DNA of 64,000 nucleotides from JABFSA01 sp963827515 (GTDB lineage: Bacteria > Acidobacteriota > Vicinamibacteria > Vicinamibacterales > UBA2999): assembly GCA_963827515.1 (NCBI GenBank), contig CAWHBF010000001.1, positions 310,001 to 374,000 of the forward strand. Reading direction: 5' to 3'. Position 1 is the first letter of the stretch. Each line of letters begins with the position of its first letter. The notes beneath the pieces were generated by a model. The model saw only the letters and a list, made by a program, of their open reading frames with translations. It ran no database searches and was not told where the DNA came from. Of this stretch, positions 1 to 8,317 are shown piece by piece. Position numbers and translations under genes: made by a program.

Positions 1-70
1 ATTGCTCGAGCTCGAACTGCACGGAAACGTGCAACGCGTCGAGGGCGGCCGTTTCATGAGGCGGATATGA
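1..70 (+). CDS. dprA: DprA, C-terminal end (partial)
   Basis: Reading from base 2, the last 22 codons (LLELELHGNVQRVEGGRFMR... then a stop at 68-70) match the winged-helix tail of DNA-processing protein A, which typically ends with an LxLELxGxVxRxxGGRYxR pattern. DprA loads RecA onto incoming single-stranded DNA in natural transformation. The next gene, topA, follows in the same direction 30 bp later, and dprA-topA is a widely conserved pair. Only the tail is in the window, so the call rests on this motif and on the neighbourhood. Confidence 0.8.
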   Translation, partial: LLELELHGNVQRVEGGRFMRRI

Positions 71-100
71 ACGTGTTAGTGTGGAATTCACAGACATCTG

Positions 101-2846
101 ATGGCCTCTAGACCCCTCGTCATTGTCGAATCGCCCGCGAAGGCGAAAACGCTCGGCCGCTTTCTCGGTGCAAACTACCGTGTCGAAGCGAGTTACGGGC
201 ACATTCGCGATCTTCCTGAATCGGCCGCCGACGTGCCCAAGGAGATCAAAGCCAAGGACTGGGGCCGCATGGGGGTGGATGTCGAAAGCGACTTCACGCC
301 GTACTACGTCGTCCCGGACGACAAGAAGAAGCAGGTCGCCCACCTGAGGACGGCACTCAAAGAGGCCTCAGAGGTGCTTCTCGCGACCGACCCGGATCGC
401 GAAGGGGAGTCGATCAGCTGGCATCTCGCCCAGGTTCTGAAGCCCAAGGTTCCGATAAGCCGAATCGTGTTCCACGAAATCACGGAAGAGGCGGTGCGCG
501 AGGCGTTGAGCCACCCGAGTGACGTCAACGAGAACCTCGTCCGCGCCCAGGAGAGCCGCCGCATCCTGGATCGTCTCTACGGCTACACCCTGTCACCGCT
601 GCTCTGGAAGAAGGTGCAGACGGGGCTCAGTGCGGGCCGAGTTCAAAGCGTGGCGGTTCGCCTCATCGTCGAACGCGAGGAGGAACGACGCGCGTTTCAT
701 TCCTCGGTCTATTGGGATCTGGCGGCGACGCTCAAGGGGGACGGCCGGGAATTCGTTGCGACGCTCACGCGGATCAACGACCAGCGTGTTGCGACGGGCA
801 AGGACTTCGACGCGCAGACTGGCGCGCTTCGGAACCAGAGCGCCCGGCTGCTCGATGAGCCTTCCGCCCTGCGGTTCCTGGAGGCTCTCCGTCGCAACGT
901 GCCGTGGACGGTCACGTCCGTCGAGCAGAAGCCGGGTGTCGAACGTCCCGCGCCGCCATTCACGACGTCGACGCTGACGCAGGAGGCCAGCCGCAAGCTC
1001 GGGTTCTCCACGGAGCGCACGATGCAAGGGGCGCAGCGGTTGTTCCAGGGTGTTGATGTCGGCAACGGCGACATGGAAGGTCTGATTACCTACCATCGAA
1101 CCGACTCCACGACGCTCTCGGACAGGGCGCTGGAGGAGTCGGCCCGCGTGATTCGGGACATGTTCGGGGCCGAGTACCTACGACGCGCCCCGTCGCTATC
1201 AGACCAAGGTCAAGAACGCGCAGGAAGCGCACGAGGCCATTCGTCCGAGCGCCTTTCGACTGGCGCCGAGCCAGCTCGAGGGCGTGCTCGATCCCGACGA
1301 CCTCAAGATCTACGACCTGATCTGGAAGCGGACGATGGCGTCGCAGATGGTCGATGCTCGCGTGCTCCGGACGGCGATTGAAATATCGGCCCAGGGCCCT
1401 GACGGCGAAGTGTCGGTACTGACCGCCGGTGGCAAGGCGATTGAGTTCGCCGGGTTCCGCCGCGCGTACGTGGAGGGTAGCGACGATCCGGCTGCGGAGC
1501 TCGAGGAGCAGGAAGCGATTCTCCCGCAGTGCAAGGTCGGCGATCGCGTGCACACGGACGGCACCACCCCTCTCACGCTTCTCGATACTGAACCCAAGAA
1601 ACACGAAACCCTCCCGCCGGCACGTTTCACCGAGGCGTCGCTCATCAAAGAGCTCGAGCGTTTGGGCATCGGCCGGCCGTCGACGTTCGCGCCCACGATT
1701 GCCACGATCGTGCGCCGTGGATATGTATTTCGACAGGGGAAAGCGCTCGTCCCGAGCTTCACCGCGTTTGCGGTGACGAAACTGCTGCGTGACCATTTCG
1801 GCGATTTCGTCGAGAGTGATTTCACGGCGGAGATGGAAGACGACCTCGACGAAATCTCGCGAGGTGAGCGAGAGTCCGTCGCGTTCCTGAAACAGTTCTA
1901 CTACGGCGACAAAAAGCACCGGGGCTTGCTGCCAGCCGTCGAACACGGGGCCGAGAGCGCGGACTATCCGCTGCACCTGCTGGGCACCGATCCCGAGACC
2001 GGGGAAGAGGTGCGCATCCGCATCGGACGGTTCGGGCCGTTTGTGCAGGTTGCCGATGGCGGTCCCGGCAAGACGGCGTCGCTTCCCGAGGACATCGCGC
2101 CGGCCGATCTCACGGTCGAGAAGGCCCTCGAGCTCGTCCGCGCCAAGGCCGAGGGGCCGCGAACGCTTGGCGTTGATCCGGAGACCAGCCAGAACGTGTA
2201 CGTGATGAACGGACGCTATGGCGTGTACGTCCAGTTGGGTGAAACGGCCGAGCCGGCACCGAAAGGGAAGAAGGTCAAGGGCCAGGCCGCCGCGAAGGCG
2301 CCCAAGCCGAAACGGGCATCGCTGCAGTCCGGTATGACCGAGGCGACGGTCTCTCTCGACGAGGCTCTCAGGCTCCTGTCGCTTCCGCGTGTCCTCGGGG
2401 TGCACCCTGACGACAACGAGCCGATTTCCACGAACTTCGGACGTTTTGGTCCGTACGTGAAGCACGGGGACGATTTCCGTTCGCTCGAGTCTGAGAACGA
2501 CGTCTTCGGAATCTCGTTCGACGCCGCGCTCGAGTTGCTTCGAGCGCCAAAGCAGTCACGGCGCAGACAGGGATCGCAGAAGAAGACGCTTCGAGAGTTG
2601 GCGGAGGGGACGACAAAGCTCCAGGTACTCGCGGGACGCTATGGACCCTACGTCACCGACGGCACAACCAACGCGTCGATCCCGAAGGGTTCGAGTCCGG
2701 AGGCGTTGACGTTTCAGCAGGCGGTCGAGTTGCTCGAGGCACGCCGTAACGCGGCGCCGTCAGCGCGTCGCGCCCCGGTCCGGCGTCGCGGGACATCAGC
2801 CCGCGCGTCCACGCGAGGCTCAGAGCGAAAAACCGCCGGGGCGTGA
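101..2846 (+). CDS. topA: DNA topoisomerase I (frame broken near 1180)
   Basis: Type IA topoisomerase that relaxes negative supercoils. The N-terminal Toprim domain shows VIVESPAKAKT (about residue 8) and the DPDRE metal motif at 97-101. The catalytic tyrosine is Tyr331 in GLITYHRTDS. The reading frame from 101 loses homology just after FGAEYL. Homology resumes in the next frame at DAPRRYQTKVKNAQEAHEA, so one base is gained or two are lost at about 1174-1190. The C-terminal part (to 2846) carries four Toprim-associated repeats with GRFGPFV, GRYGVYV, GRFGPYV and GRYGPYV instead of a cysteine zinc finger. The total of about 915 codons is normal for the family. TopA is normally essential, so an assembly indel is the simplest explanation of the break. 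Downstream gene is trmFO. Confidence 0.93.
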
Positions 2847-2848
2847 GA

Positions 2849-2939
2849 AGACTTTGGTCTTTGGTCTCTTGTCTCTGGTTCCGAAGCGAAGGATTCTTGG
2901 CTGTCGACCAGAGACTAAAGACTAGACACCTCAAAGTCT
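2849..2939. repeat. Imperfect palindrome made of GGTCT-like tandem units
   Basis: Starts three bases after the topA stop. The left arm (2849-2879) is a run of degenerate GGTCT/TTGGTCT units. The right arm (2907-2939) is its approximate reverse complement, opening with ACCAGAGACT and closing with AAAGTCT. The transcript could fold into a long imperfect hairpin between topA and trmFO. No transposase or coding potential is visible. It shares its design, but not its sequence, with the elements near 29.7 and 53.0 kb. Confidence 0.65.
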
Positions 2940-2943
2940 CACG

Positions 2944-4341
2944 ATGATTCACATCATTGGCGGCGGTCTCGCCGGTGCCGAAGCCGCATGGCAGGCGGCT
3001 TCGCGCGGCGTGAACGTCGTCATTCACGAGATGCGGCCGGTCCGCCCGACCGTGGTTCACAAGACAGATCAACTGGCGGAACTGGTCTGCTCGAATTCCT
3101 TTCGCGGCGACAAGCTCGACAATGCGGTCGGCCTCCTGAAGGAAGAGATGCGTCGTCTCGGCTCGTTGGTGATGCGCATGGCCGATGCGCATCGCGTGCC
3201 CGCGGGGGCTGCGCTGGCTGTCGATCGCGAGCGATTTTCTCGAGCGGTGACCCAAGCGATCGAAGAGCATCCGCTGATCACGGTGGCGCGGGAGGAGATT
3301 ACCTGTACGCCGACCGACGCTTCGTGGTTTCCGTTGATCATCGCCACCGGACCGTTGACGTCCGACTCCTTGTCAGCAGACATCGCCGCGCTGGTGGGCG
3401 CCGATCATCTGTACTTCTACGATGCCATCAGTCCGATCGTCTCGGCCGAGACGATCGACATGGACAAGGTCTTTCGTGCCTCCCGATGGGACCGAAGTTT
3501 TCGAGGTCCGTCACAGGACGTAGCCCCAGCGCGGGAGGCGGGACAGCCGCCGGCCGTTGCGTGCGGGATCGATGACGGGCAGGGGGACTATCTGAACTGC
3601 CCGCTCACGAAGCTCGAATACGACCGGTTTTACGATGCACTGATCTCGGCAGAGTCCGCGACCATTCATGACTTCGACAAGGAGAAATTCTTCGAAGGGT
3701 GCCTGCCGATCGAAGTCATGGCGCATCGTGGCCGCGACACGTTGCGCTTCGGCCCGATGAAGCCCGTCGGCCTCGTGGATCCCCGTTCGGGCCGATCATC
3801 GTACGCCGTGGTTCAGCTTCGTCAGGACAACATCGCAGGCGACCATTTCAGCCTCGTCGGTTTTCAGACACAGTTGAAGTGGGGCGAGCAGGCTCGCGTG
3901 CTGGCGCTGATTCCAGGGCTCGAGACGGCTGAGTTCATCCGTTTCGGCATGGTCCATCGAAACACGTACATCAACGGGCCCGCCGTGTTGCGCGAGACGT
4001 GGCAGACAAAAACTCGCGACGACCTGTTTTTCGCCGGACAGATCTCCGGTGTGGAGGGCTACGTCGAATCCGCGGCCTCCGGCCTCATCGCCGGCCGGAA
4101 TGCCGCTGCTGTCTCACGCGGCGAGACGCCGCGGGTGCCGCCACGGACAACGGCCATCGGAGCCTTGGCGTACTACGTCTCACATGCCGATCCCGGCAAC
4201 TACCAGCCGACCAACATCACGTTCGGCATCATGGCGCCCCCCGACACAGGTGTGAAACGAAAGCAGGAGCGGAAGGCCGCTGTCTCGGAGCGGGCGTTGC
4301 AGGCCCTGGCGGATTGGATGCGCGATGACGTCACAGCTTGA
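2944..4341 (+). CDS. trmFO: tRNA (uracil-54) methyltransferase TrmFO
   Basis: Folate- and FAD-dependent enzyme that forms ribothymidine at U54 of tRNA from methylenetetrahydrofolate. The N-terminus is a dinucleotide-binding loop, IIGGGLAGAEAAW (residues 3-15), followed by the family-specific segment ELVCSNSFRGDKLDNAVGL. The C-terminal region has GQISGVEGYVESAASGL, the second FAD-binding element of this family. Length of 465 residues is slightly above the usual 430-450. The start ATG at 2944 follows the palindrome downstream of topA. The last 17 bases overlap xerC, which suggests translational coupling. The order dprA-topA-trmFO-xerC is shared with Firmicutes. Confidence 0.95.
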   Translation: MIHIIGGGLAGAEAAWQAASRGVNVVIHEMRPVRPTVVHKTDQLAELVCSNSFRGDKLDNAVGLLKEEMRRLGSLVMRMADAHRVPAGAALAVDRERFSRAVTQAIEEHPLITVAREEITCTPTDASWFPLIIATGPLTSDSLSADIAALVGADHLYFYDAISPIVSAETIDMDKVFRASRWDRSFRGPSQDVAPAREAGQPPAVACGIDDGQGDYLNCPLTKLEYDRFYDALISAESATIHDFDKEKFFEGCLPIEVMAHRGRDTLRFGPMKPVGLVDPRSGRSSYAVVQLRQDNIAGDHFSLVGFQTQLKWGEQARVLALIPGLETAEFIRFGMVHRNTYINGPAVLRETWQTKTRDDLFFAGQISGVEGYVESAASGLIAGRNAAAVSRGETPRVPPRTTAIGALAYYVSHADPGNYQPTNITFGIMAPPDTGVKRKQERKAAVSERALQALADWMRDDVTA

Positions 4342-5299
4342 GGCGTTCGTCGAGCATCTGCGCCTGAATCGAAACGCGTCGGCGCACACGGTCTTGGCCT
4401 ACCAGGGAGACCTCACCCAACTCATCGAGTTCACGGCCGTTCATCTCGGGAAGGCGCTGGACCGCCTCACGCCAGGCGATCTCGATCGGGGCGTCGTCCG
4501 GGCGTACATGGCGGAGCTGTACCGCAAGGGACAGTCGCGGTCGTCGGTGGCGCGCAAGCTCTCGTCGCTGCGCACGTTCGTACGGTTCCTTCGACGTGAG
4601 GGCTGGATCAACGACGACCCCGTCGTGCTGGCGCCGTCACCTCGACGCGATCGCAAAGTTCCCGCGCATCTCTCCATGGACGAGATGACGAGGTTGCTCG
4701 ACGCGCCGGATGGGTCGACGGGCCTCGGCCGCCGCGATCGCGCCATTCTCGAGTTGTTCTATGCCTCAGGGCTACGCCTGAGCGAGTTGGTGGGACTCGA
4801 TGTCGAGGACGTCAACCTACAGGCGCGGATCGTCCGCGTGAGTGGGAAGGGTGGAAAGGAGCGTCTCGTGCCGTTCAATACGAGTGCGCAAACCGCCATG
4901 CGAGTGTGGTACGCCGACCGCGCCCGGCTACGCGCCCCGCACGCGCCTCCGGCACGGAGGGCAGGCCAAGGCCGTGTCGGCGTCGGGCGATCGAAGTCGG
5001 GGGGCGATGGCGATCCGTTGTTTGTCAACGCGCGGGGCACGCGTCTGACGGGACGCAGTGTGCAGCGCCTGGTGGCCCGCTACGTCTCAGGGTGCAGCAC
5101 CCGGTTCGGGATCAGCCCACACGCTCTGCGGCACTCGTTTGCCAGTCATCTGCTCCAGCGCGGCGCAGACCTCCGTGCCATTCAGGAGCTTCTCGGGCAC
5201 GTGCAGCTGTCCACCACGCAGCGATATACCCACATCAACGCCGCGCAGCTGCTGGAGGTCTACAGGAAGGCGCATCCGCGAGCGAAGCACGAGGTCTAA
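4325..5299 (+). CDS. xerC: Tyrosine recombinase XerC
   Basis: Site-specific recombinase that, with XerD, resolves chromosome dimers at dif. The N-terminal SAM-like DNA-binding domain spans about residues 1-95 (SSVARKLSSLRTFVRFLRREG). The catalytic domain shows Arg in ASGLRLSELVGLD, Lys in VSGKGGKERLVPF, HALRHSFASHLL, LLGHVQLSTTQ and the nucleophile in QRYTHI. An insert of about 30 residues rich in Ala, Arg and Gly (ARLRAPHAPPARRAGQGRVG) precedes the DPLFVN strand and makes the protein 324 residues instead of about 300. It overlaps trmFO by 17 bp. Its chromosomal-housekeeping neighbours argue against a phage integrase. Confidence 0.93.
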   Translation: MTSQLEAFVEHLRLNRNASAHTVLAYQGDLTQLIEFTAVHLGKALDRLTPGDLDRGVVRAYMAELYRKGQSRSSVARKLSSLRTFVRFLRREGWINDDPVVLAPSPRRDRKVPAHLSMDEMTRLLDAPDGSTGLGRRDRAILELFYASGLRLSELVGLDVEDVNLQARIVRVSGKGGKERLVPFNTSAQTAMRVWYADRARLRAPHAPPARRAGQGRVGVGRSKSGGDGDPLFVNARGTRLTGRSVQRLVARYVSGCSTRFGISPHALRHSFASHLLQRGADLRAIQELLGHVQLSTTQRYTHINAAQLLEVYRKAHPRAKHEV

Positions 5300-5307
5300 G
5301 AGCGATT

Positions 5308-5385
5308 TGCGTTTCTCCGTAGAGCGCACGCTTCAGCGTGCGCTGTCCGCGGAGGCTGAAGCCTCCGCTCTACGCCGAATCGAAA
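5308..5385. repeat. Dispersed double-hairpin repeat, copy 1
   Basis: Two perfect hairpins sit inside an outer stem. The outer stem pairs GTAGAGC (5319-5325) with GCTCTAC (5367-5373). Hairpin 1 is AGCGCACGC-TTCA-GCGTGCGCT (5323-5344) and hairpin 2 is GCGGAGGC-TGAA-GCCTCCGC (5349-5368). A second copy in opposite orientation lies at 60946-61024, and the similarity runs through the flanks (TGCGTTTC on one side, CGAATCGAAA on the other). It lies between convergent xerC and the NtrC-like gene, so it may end transcription in both directions. It resembles REP/MITE-type interspersed elements. Confidence 0.85.
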
Positions 5386-5414
5386 AGCGGGCTAGCTAGG
5401 CGACCGACGAAGAA

Positions 5415-6836
5415 CTAGGCGAGCATCGCCTGAGCAGCCATCTGCTGAGCGCTGGCGGCACGCCGGCCGCGTGGAAACTCGATCCCGAGCACCTTGATCT
5501 TGTAGTTCATGACGCGCGGGCTGATCGACAGCAGTTCCGCCGCGTCCTTCTGCACCCAGTTCGACATCTTCAGCGCCTCGATCAGCGCCAGTCGTTCGAT
5601 GTCTTCGAGCGGGATCCCGGTCGGTGGGATCTTCAGAATCGACGAGGCTTCGCGAGCCGATCCGATGGTTCCTGTGTCGCCGAGGCGAAGGTCGTCGGCG
5701 GAGATGTAGGCGCCGTCGGCCAGCAGCATGGCTCGTTCGATCGCATTCTCGAGCTCCCGGATGTTTCCGGGCCAGTGGTACCGCATCAATAACTTCAGCG
5801 CATCCGCTTCGAGCCCATCGATTTTCTTCTTCAACTCACCGGAGAACCGTGCGATGAAGAAGTCAGCGAGCGGGCCCACATCGTCCTTGCGCTCGCGGAG
5901 CGGCGGCATTTCGATGGTCACCACGTTCAGCCGGTAGTACAGGTCTTCGCGGAACGTACCGGCTTCCACCATCTTCGTGAGATCCCGGTTCGTCGCGGCG
6001 ATCAGACGGACGTCCACCTTGAGCGTTCGGGTGCCGCCCAGCCGCTCGAACTCGTGCTCTTGCAGGACCCGCAGGATCTTGGCCTGCGTGTTGGCGCTCA
6101 TGTCGCCGATCTCGTCCAGGAACAGCGTGCCTCCGTCAGCCTGCTCGAACCGGCCGATGCGCTGCTTGTCGGCGCCGGTAAACGCCCCCTTCTCGTGCCC
6201 GAACAGCTCCGACTCGAGCAGATTCTCCTGCAGCGCCGCGCAGTTCACCTTGATGAAGCTGCGGGATGCCCGGTGCGAATTGTGATGGACGCCACCGGCG
6301 ATCAACTCCTTGCCGGTTCCCGTTTCGCCGCGGATGAGGACCGTGGTGTTGCTCTTGGCAACCTTGCGCACGATGGCGAGTACCCGCTCGAGCGCGCCAC
6401 TCGACCCGATGATGTGGTCGAAGTCGTAAATGTCCCCCTGCGCGTGTCGGAGGTAGTCGATCTGGTGCTGCATCCGGCGCAGCTCGAGCGCCTTGTCGAC
6501 CTTGATCTCCATCTCCTCGACTTCGAACGGCTTCTGCACGTAGTCGAAGGCGCCGGACTTCATGGCTTCGACAGCCGTCGATACCGAGCCGAACGCCGTC
6601 ATCAGGATGACGGCCGTCGTGGGGTGGAGGGCCTTGGCCGTCTTGAGCACGTCAAGACCGGTGCTGCCGCCCATTTTGAGGTCGCTGATGACGATATCGA
6701 AGAAACCCTCGTGGAGCTTCTCAATCGCGGCGTTGCCATTGGACGCTTCCTCGACCTCGTGCGAGGCCTCGGCCAGCGCTTGCGCGAGGCCTCGGCGAAG
6801 CGTGTCGTGGTCGTCGGCGATTAGAATCCGGCCCAT
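5415..6836 (-). CDS. Sigma-54-dependent response regulator (NtrC family)
   Basis: Cytoplasmic two-component regulator of 473 residues. Receiver domain at 1-115 with acidic residues D8/D9, phospho-acceptor D52 in VISDLKM and Lys in YVQKPF. Central AAA+ domain has Walker A GETGTGKE, the sigma-54 contact loop EKGAFTGA, Walker B GTLFLDEIGD and the arginine-rich YHWPGNIRELENAIERA. A Fis-like HTH lies near the end (KDAAELLSISPRVMNYKI), followed by an unusual Ala/Gln-rich tail. The cognate kinase lies directly upstream on the same strand, 57 bp away. It therefore activates sigma-54 promoters in response to that kinase; the target genes cannot be read from the sequence. Confidence 0.93.
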   Translation of the reverse strand: MGRILIADDHDTLRRGLAQALAEASHEVEEASNGNAAIEKLHEGFFDIVISDLKMGGSTGLDVLKTAKALHPTTAVILMTAFGSVSTAVEAMKSGAFDYVQKPFEVEEMEIKVDKALELRRMQHQIDYLRHAQGDIYDFDHIIGSSGALERVLAIVRKVAKSNTTVLIRGETGTGKELIAGGVHHNSHRASRSFIKVNCAALQENLLESELFGHEKGAFTGADKQRIGRFEQADGGTLFLDEIGDMSANTQAKILRVLQEHEFERLGGTRTLKVDVRLIAATNRDLTKMVEAGTFREDLYYRLNVVTIEMPPLRERKDDVGPLADFFIARFSGELKKKIDGLEADALKLLMRYHWPGNIRELENAIERAMLLADGAYISADDLRLGDTGTIGSAREASSILKIPPTGIPLEDIERLALIEALKMSNWVQKDAAELLSISPRVMNYKIKVLGIEFPRGRRAASAQQMAAQAMLA

Positions 6837-6893
6837 ACCTGTGTTCCCTCGAAAATGGCGAACGGGAGCCCCTGACGCAATGTCCTCATAGTC

Positions 6894-8066
6894 TTAATTC
6901 GTCGACTCGCCGGCTGCCTTCACTGACAACGTCACGCGAATCCGTGTGCCCCGGCCAGGGACGGTCTCGAGATCGATGCTTCCATCGTGCGCGTCCACGA
7001 TCTTCCGAACGATGGCGAGACCTAGCCCTGTGCCCTGCGGCTTGGTCGTGAAAAACGGATTGAACACGCGGTCGGCTACCTCCTGCGGCATGCCAGGGCC
7101 TTCGTCCACCAGTTCGACGACCACGGCTTCCTTGGCGTCGGTGTCGTCGACGATTCGGATCGTGGAGGCGGTGACCGTGACGCGCCCTCGACCATCCATG
7201 GCTTCGTAGGCGTTTGTGAGCAGATTCGTGAAGAGTTGCGTGAGCTGAAACTGGTCGCCCTGTATCAGCGGGAGCGTGTGCGGGACCCTGACATCCACCC
7301 GGATGTCGCCACGCCGCGCCTTGGTTTCAGCGAGTTGAACGGCCGCCTGGACGGCCTCACCGACCCGTGTCCGTTCGACCTGCAAGCGAATAGGTCGTAC
7401 GAACTCGAGGACTTCCTGCACGATGGCGTTCGCCATCTTCGCTTCTTTGATGATGTCCGTGAGTACCAACTGGGCGTCCGGTGCGTCGCTCATCTTTCGG
7501 CGCAGCAACCCGGCCATCACCTCGATGCCGCCCAAGGGGTTCTTCACCTCGTGCGCGATTGCGGCGGCCATCTCACCGACGGCGGCCAGCCTGTCGCGCA
7601 GACGCTCGCGTTCTTCGAGTTGTTCCACACGAGTCAGGTCCTTGAAGAACATCGACGCGCCGACCACTCGGTCGTCGTCGTCTCGGACGAGCGCGAGGGT
7701 GTAGCCGATGACCCTCCCCGAAAGACGGAGCCTGAGCTCCGCGCGATTCGGGAGCAGGTGCAGGTCGAATACGTTCGAGAGCAGGCGCACCACCTCTGGG
7801 TGGTCGCGCAGAACCTCTGCGACCGGTCGTCCGACGTCGTCGGGGCCGCGCTTGATCCCGAAAATGCGATAGGCCTCATCGTTGATGATCGCCAGAGCGC
7901 CGTCGCGATCCAGCGCCAGTACGCCGTTCCGCATGCCCGTGATGACGTGTCTGAAGAACGCGTCCTTCACGGCGCCTGTACTGCGGGCGGCTGGCGAGCT
8001 GGTGCGCTCGACGGTGGCCGGCCCAGAAGGCCAGCCGGGTGCCGCCCGGCGGCTCGACTTCGTCAT
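6894..8066 (-). CDS. PAS-domain sensor histidine kinase (NtrB-like)
   Basis: Cytosolic histidine kinase with no membrane segment. A PAS domain (GMRNGVLALDRDGALAIIN...) is followed by a short coiled linker, the phospho-accepting H-box AAIAHEVKNPLGG, and an ATPase domain with FTNLLTNAYEAMD (N box), DEGPGMP (G1) and TKPQGTGLGLAIV (G2). The frame is open up to a GTG at 8099, but ATG 8066 has a GGAG nine bases upstream, giving 390 residues. It lies upstream of the NtrC-like regulator and probably phosphorylates it. The soluble layout suggests an internal signal, as in nitrogen regulation, but the ligand is unknown. Confidence 0.9.
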   Translation of the reverse strand: MTKSSRRAAPGWPSGPATVERTSSPAARSTGAVKDAFFRHVITGMRNGVLALDRDGALAIINDEAYRIFGIKRGPDDVGRPVAEVLRDHPEVVRLLSNVFDLHLLPNRAELRLRLSGRVIGYTLALVRDDDDRVVGASMFFKDLTRVEQLEERERLRDRLAAVGEMAAAIAHEVKNPLGGIEVMAGLLRRKMSDAPDAQLVLTDIIKEAKMANAIVQEVLEFVRPIRLQVERTRVGEAVQAAVQLAETKARRGDIRVDVRVPHTLPLIQGDQFQLTQLFTNLLTNAYEAMDGRGRVTVTASTIRIVDDTDAKEAVVVELVDEGPGMPQEVADRVFNPFFTTKPQGTGLGLAIVRKIVDAHDGSIDLETVPGRGTRIRVTLSVKAAGESTN

Positions 8067-8262
8067 CGCGATTTGCTCCACGGGTCTTGATCCCTGCACT
8101 ACTTTCGATCCCTGATCCCCTCTAGGCCTCCGACCCGCAGTCTGGGACCTTCGGCAGTCAGGTCAGCGGTCGCAAAGCCCGTGCCCGAGTGGATCTCCCC
8201 AAGTCGTTCCAAATATCTGAAAGGACGACCTGTTATAGGGTTGGAAACGGTACACGCGGATT

Positions 8263-8281
8263 ACGATAATGTAATTATCGT
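8263..8281. promoter_or_regulatory. AT-rich inverted repeat upstream of the kinase gene
   Basis: A perfect palindrome ACGATAAT-GTA-ATTATCGT with 8-bp arms lies in the 250-bp gap between the ABC-F gene and the kinase gene. It is conspicuous because the surrounding DNA is very GC-rich. On the minus strand a TATAAC hexamer follows downstream at 8232-8237 and could be the -10 of the kinase-regulator operon. The geometry fits an operator for a dimeric regulator. No consensus for a named regulator could be assigned. Confidence 0.45.
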
Positions 8282-8317
8282 TCGGTCCCGCGAGTAGCAA
8301 TAGAGGAGGGGATCGAT

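Noticed and set aside
4325..5299. XerC as the integrase of a mobile element
   Set aside because: It sits in the conserved topA-trmFO-xerC order, with no att repeats, tRNA or phage genes near.
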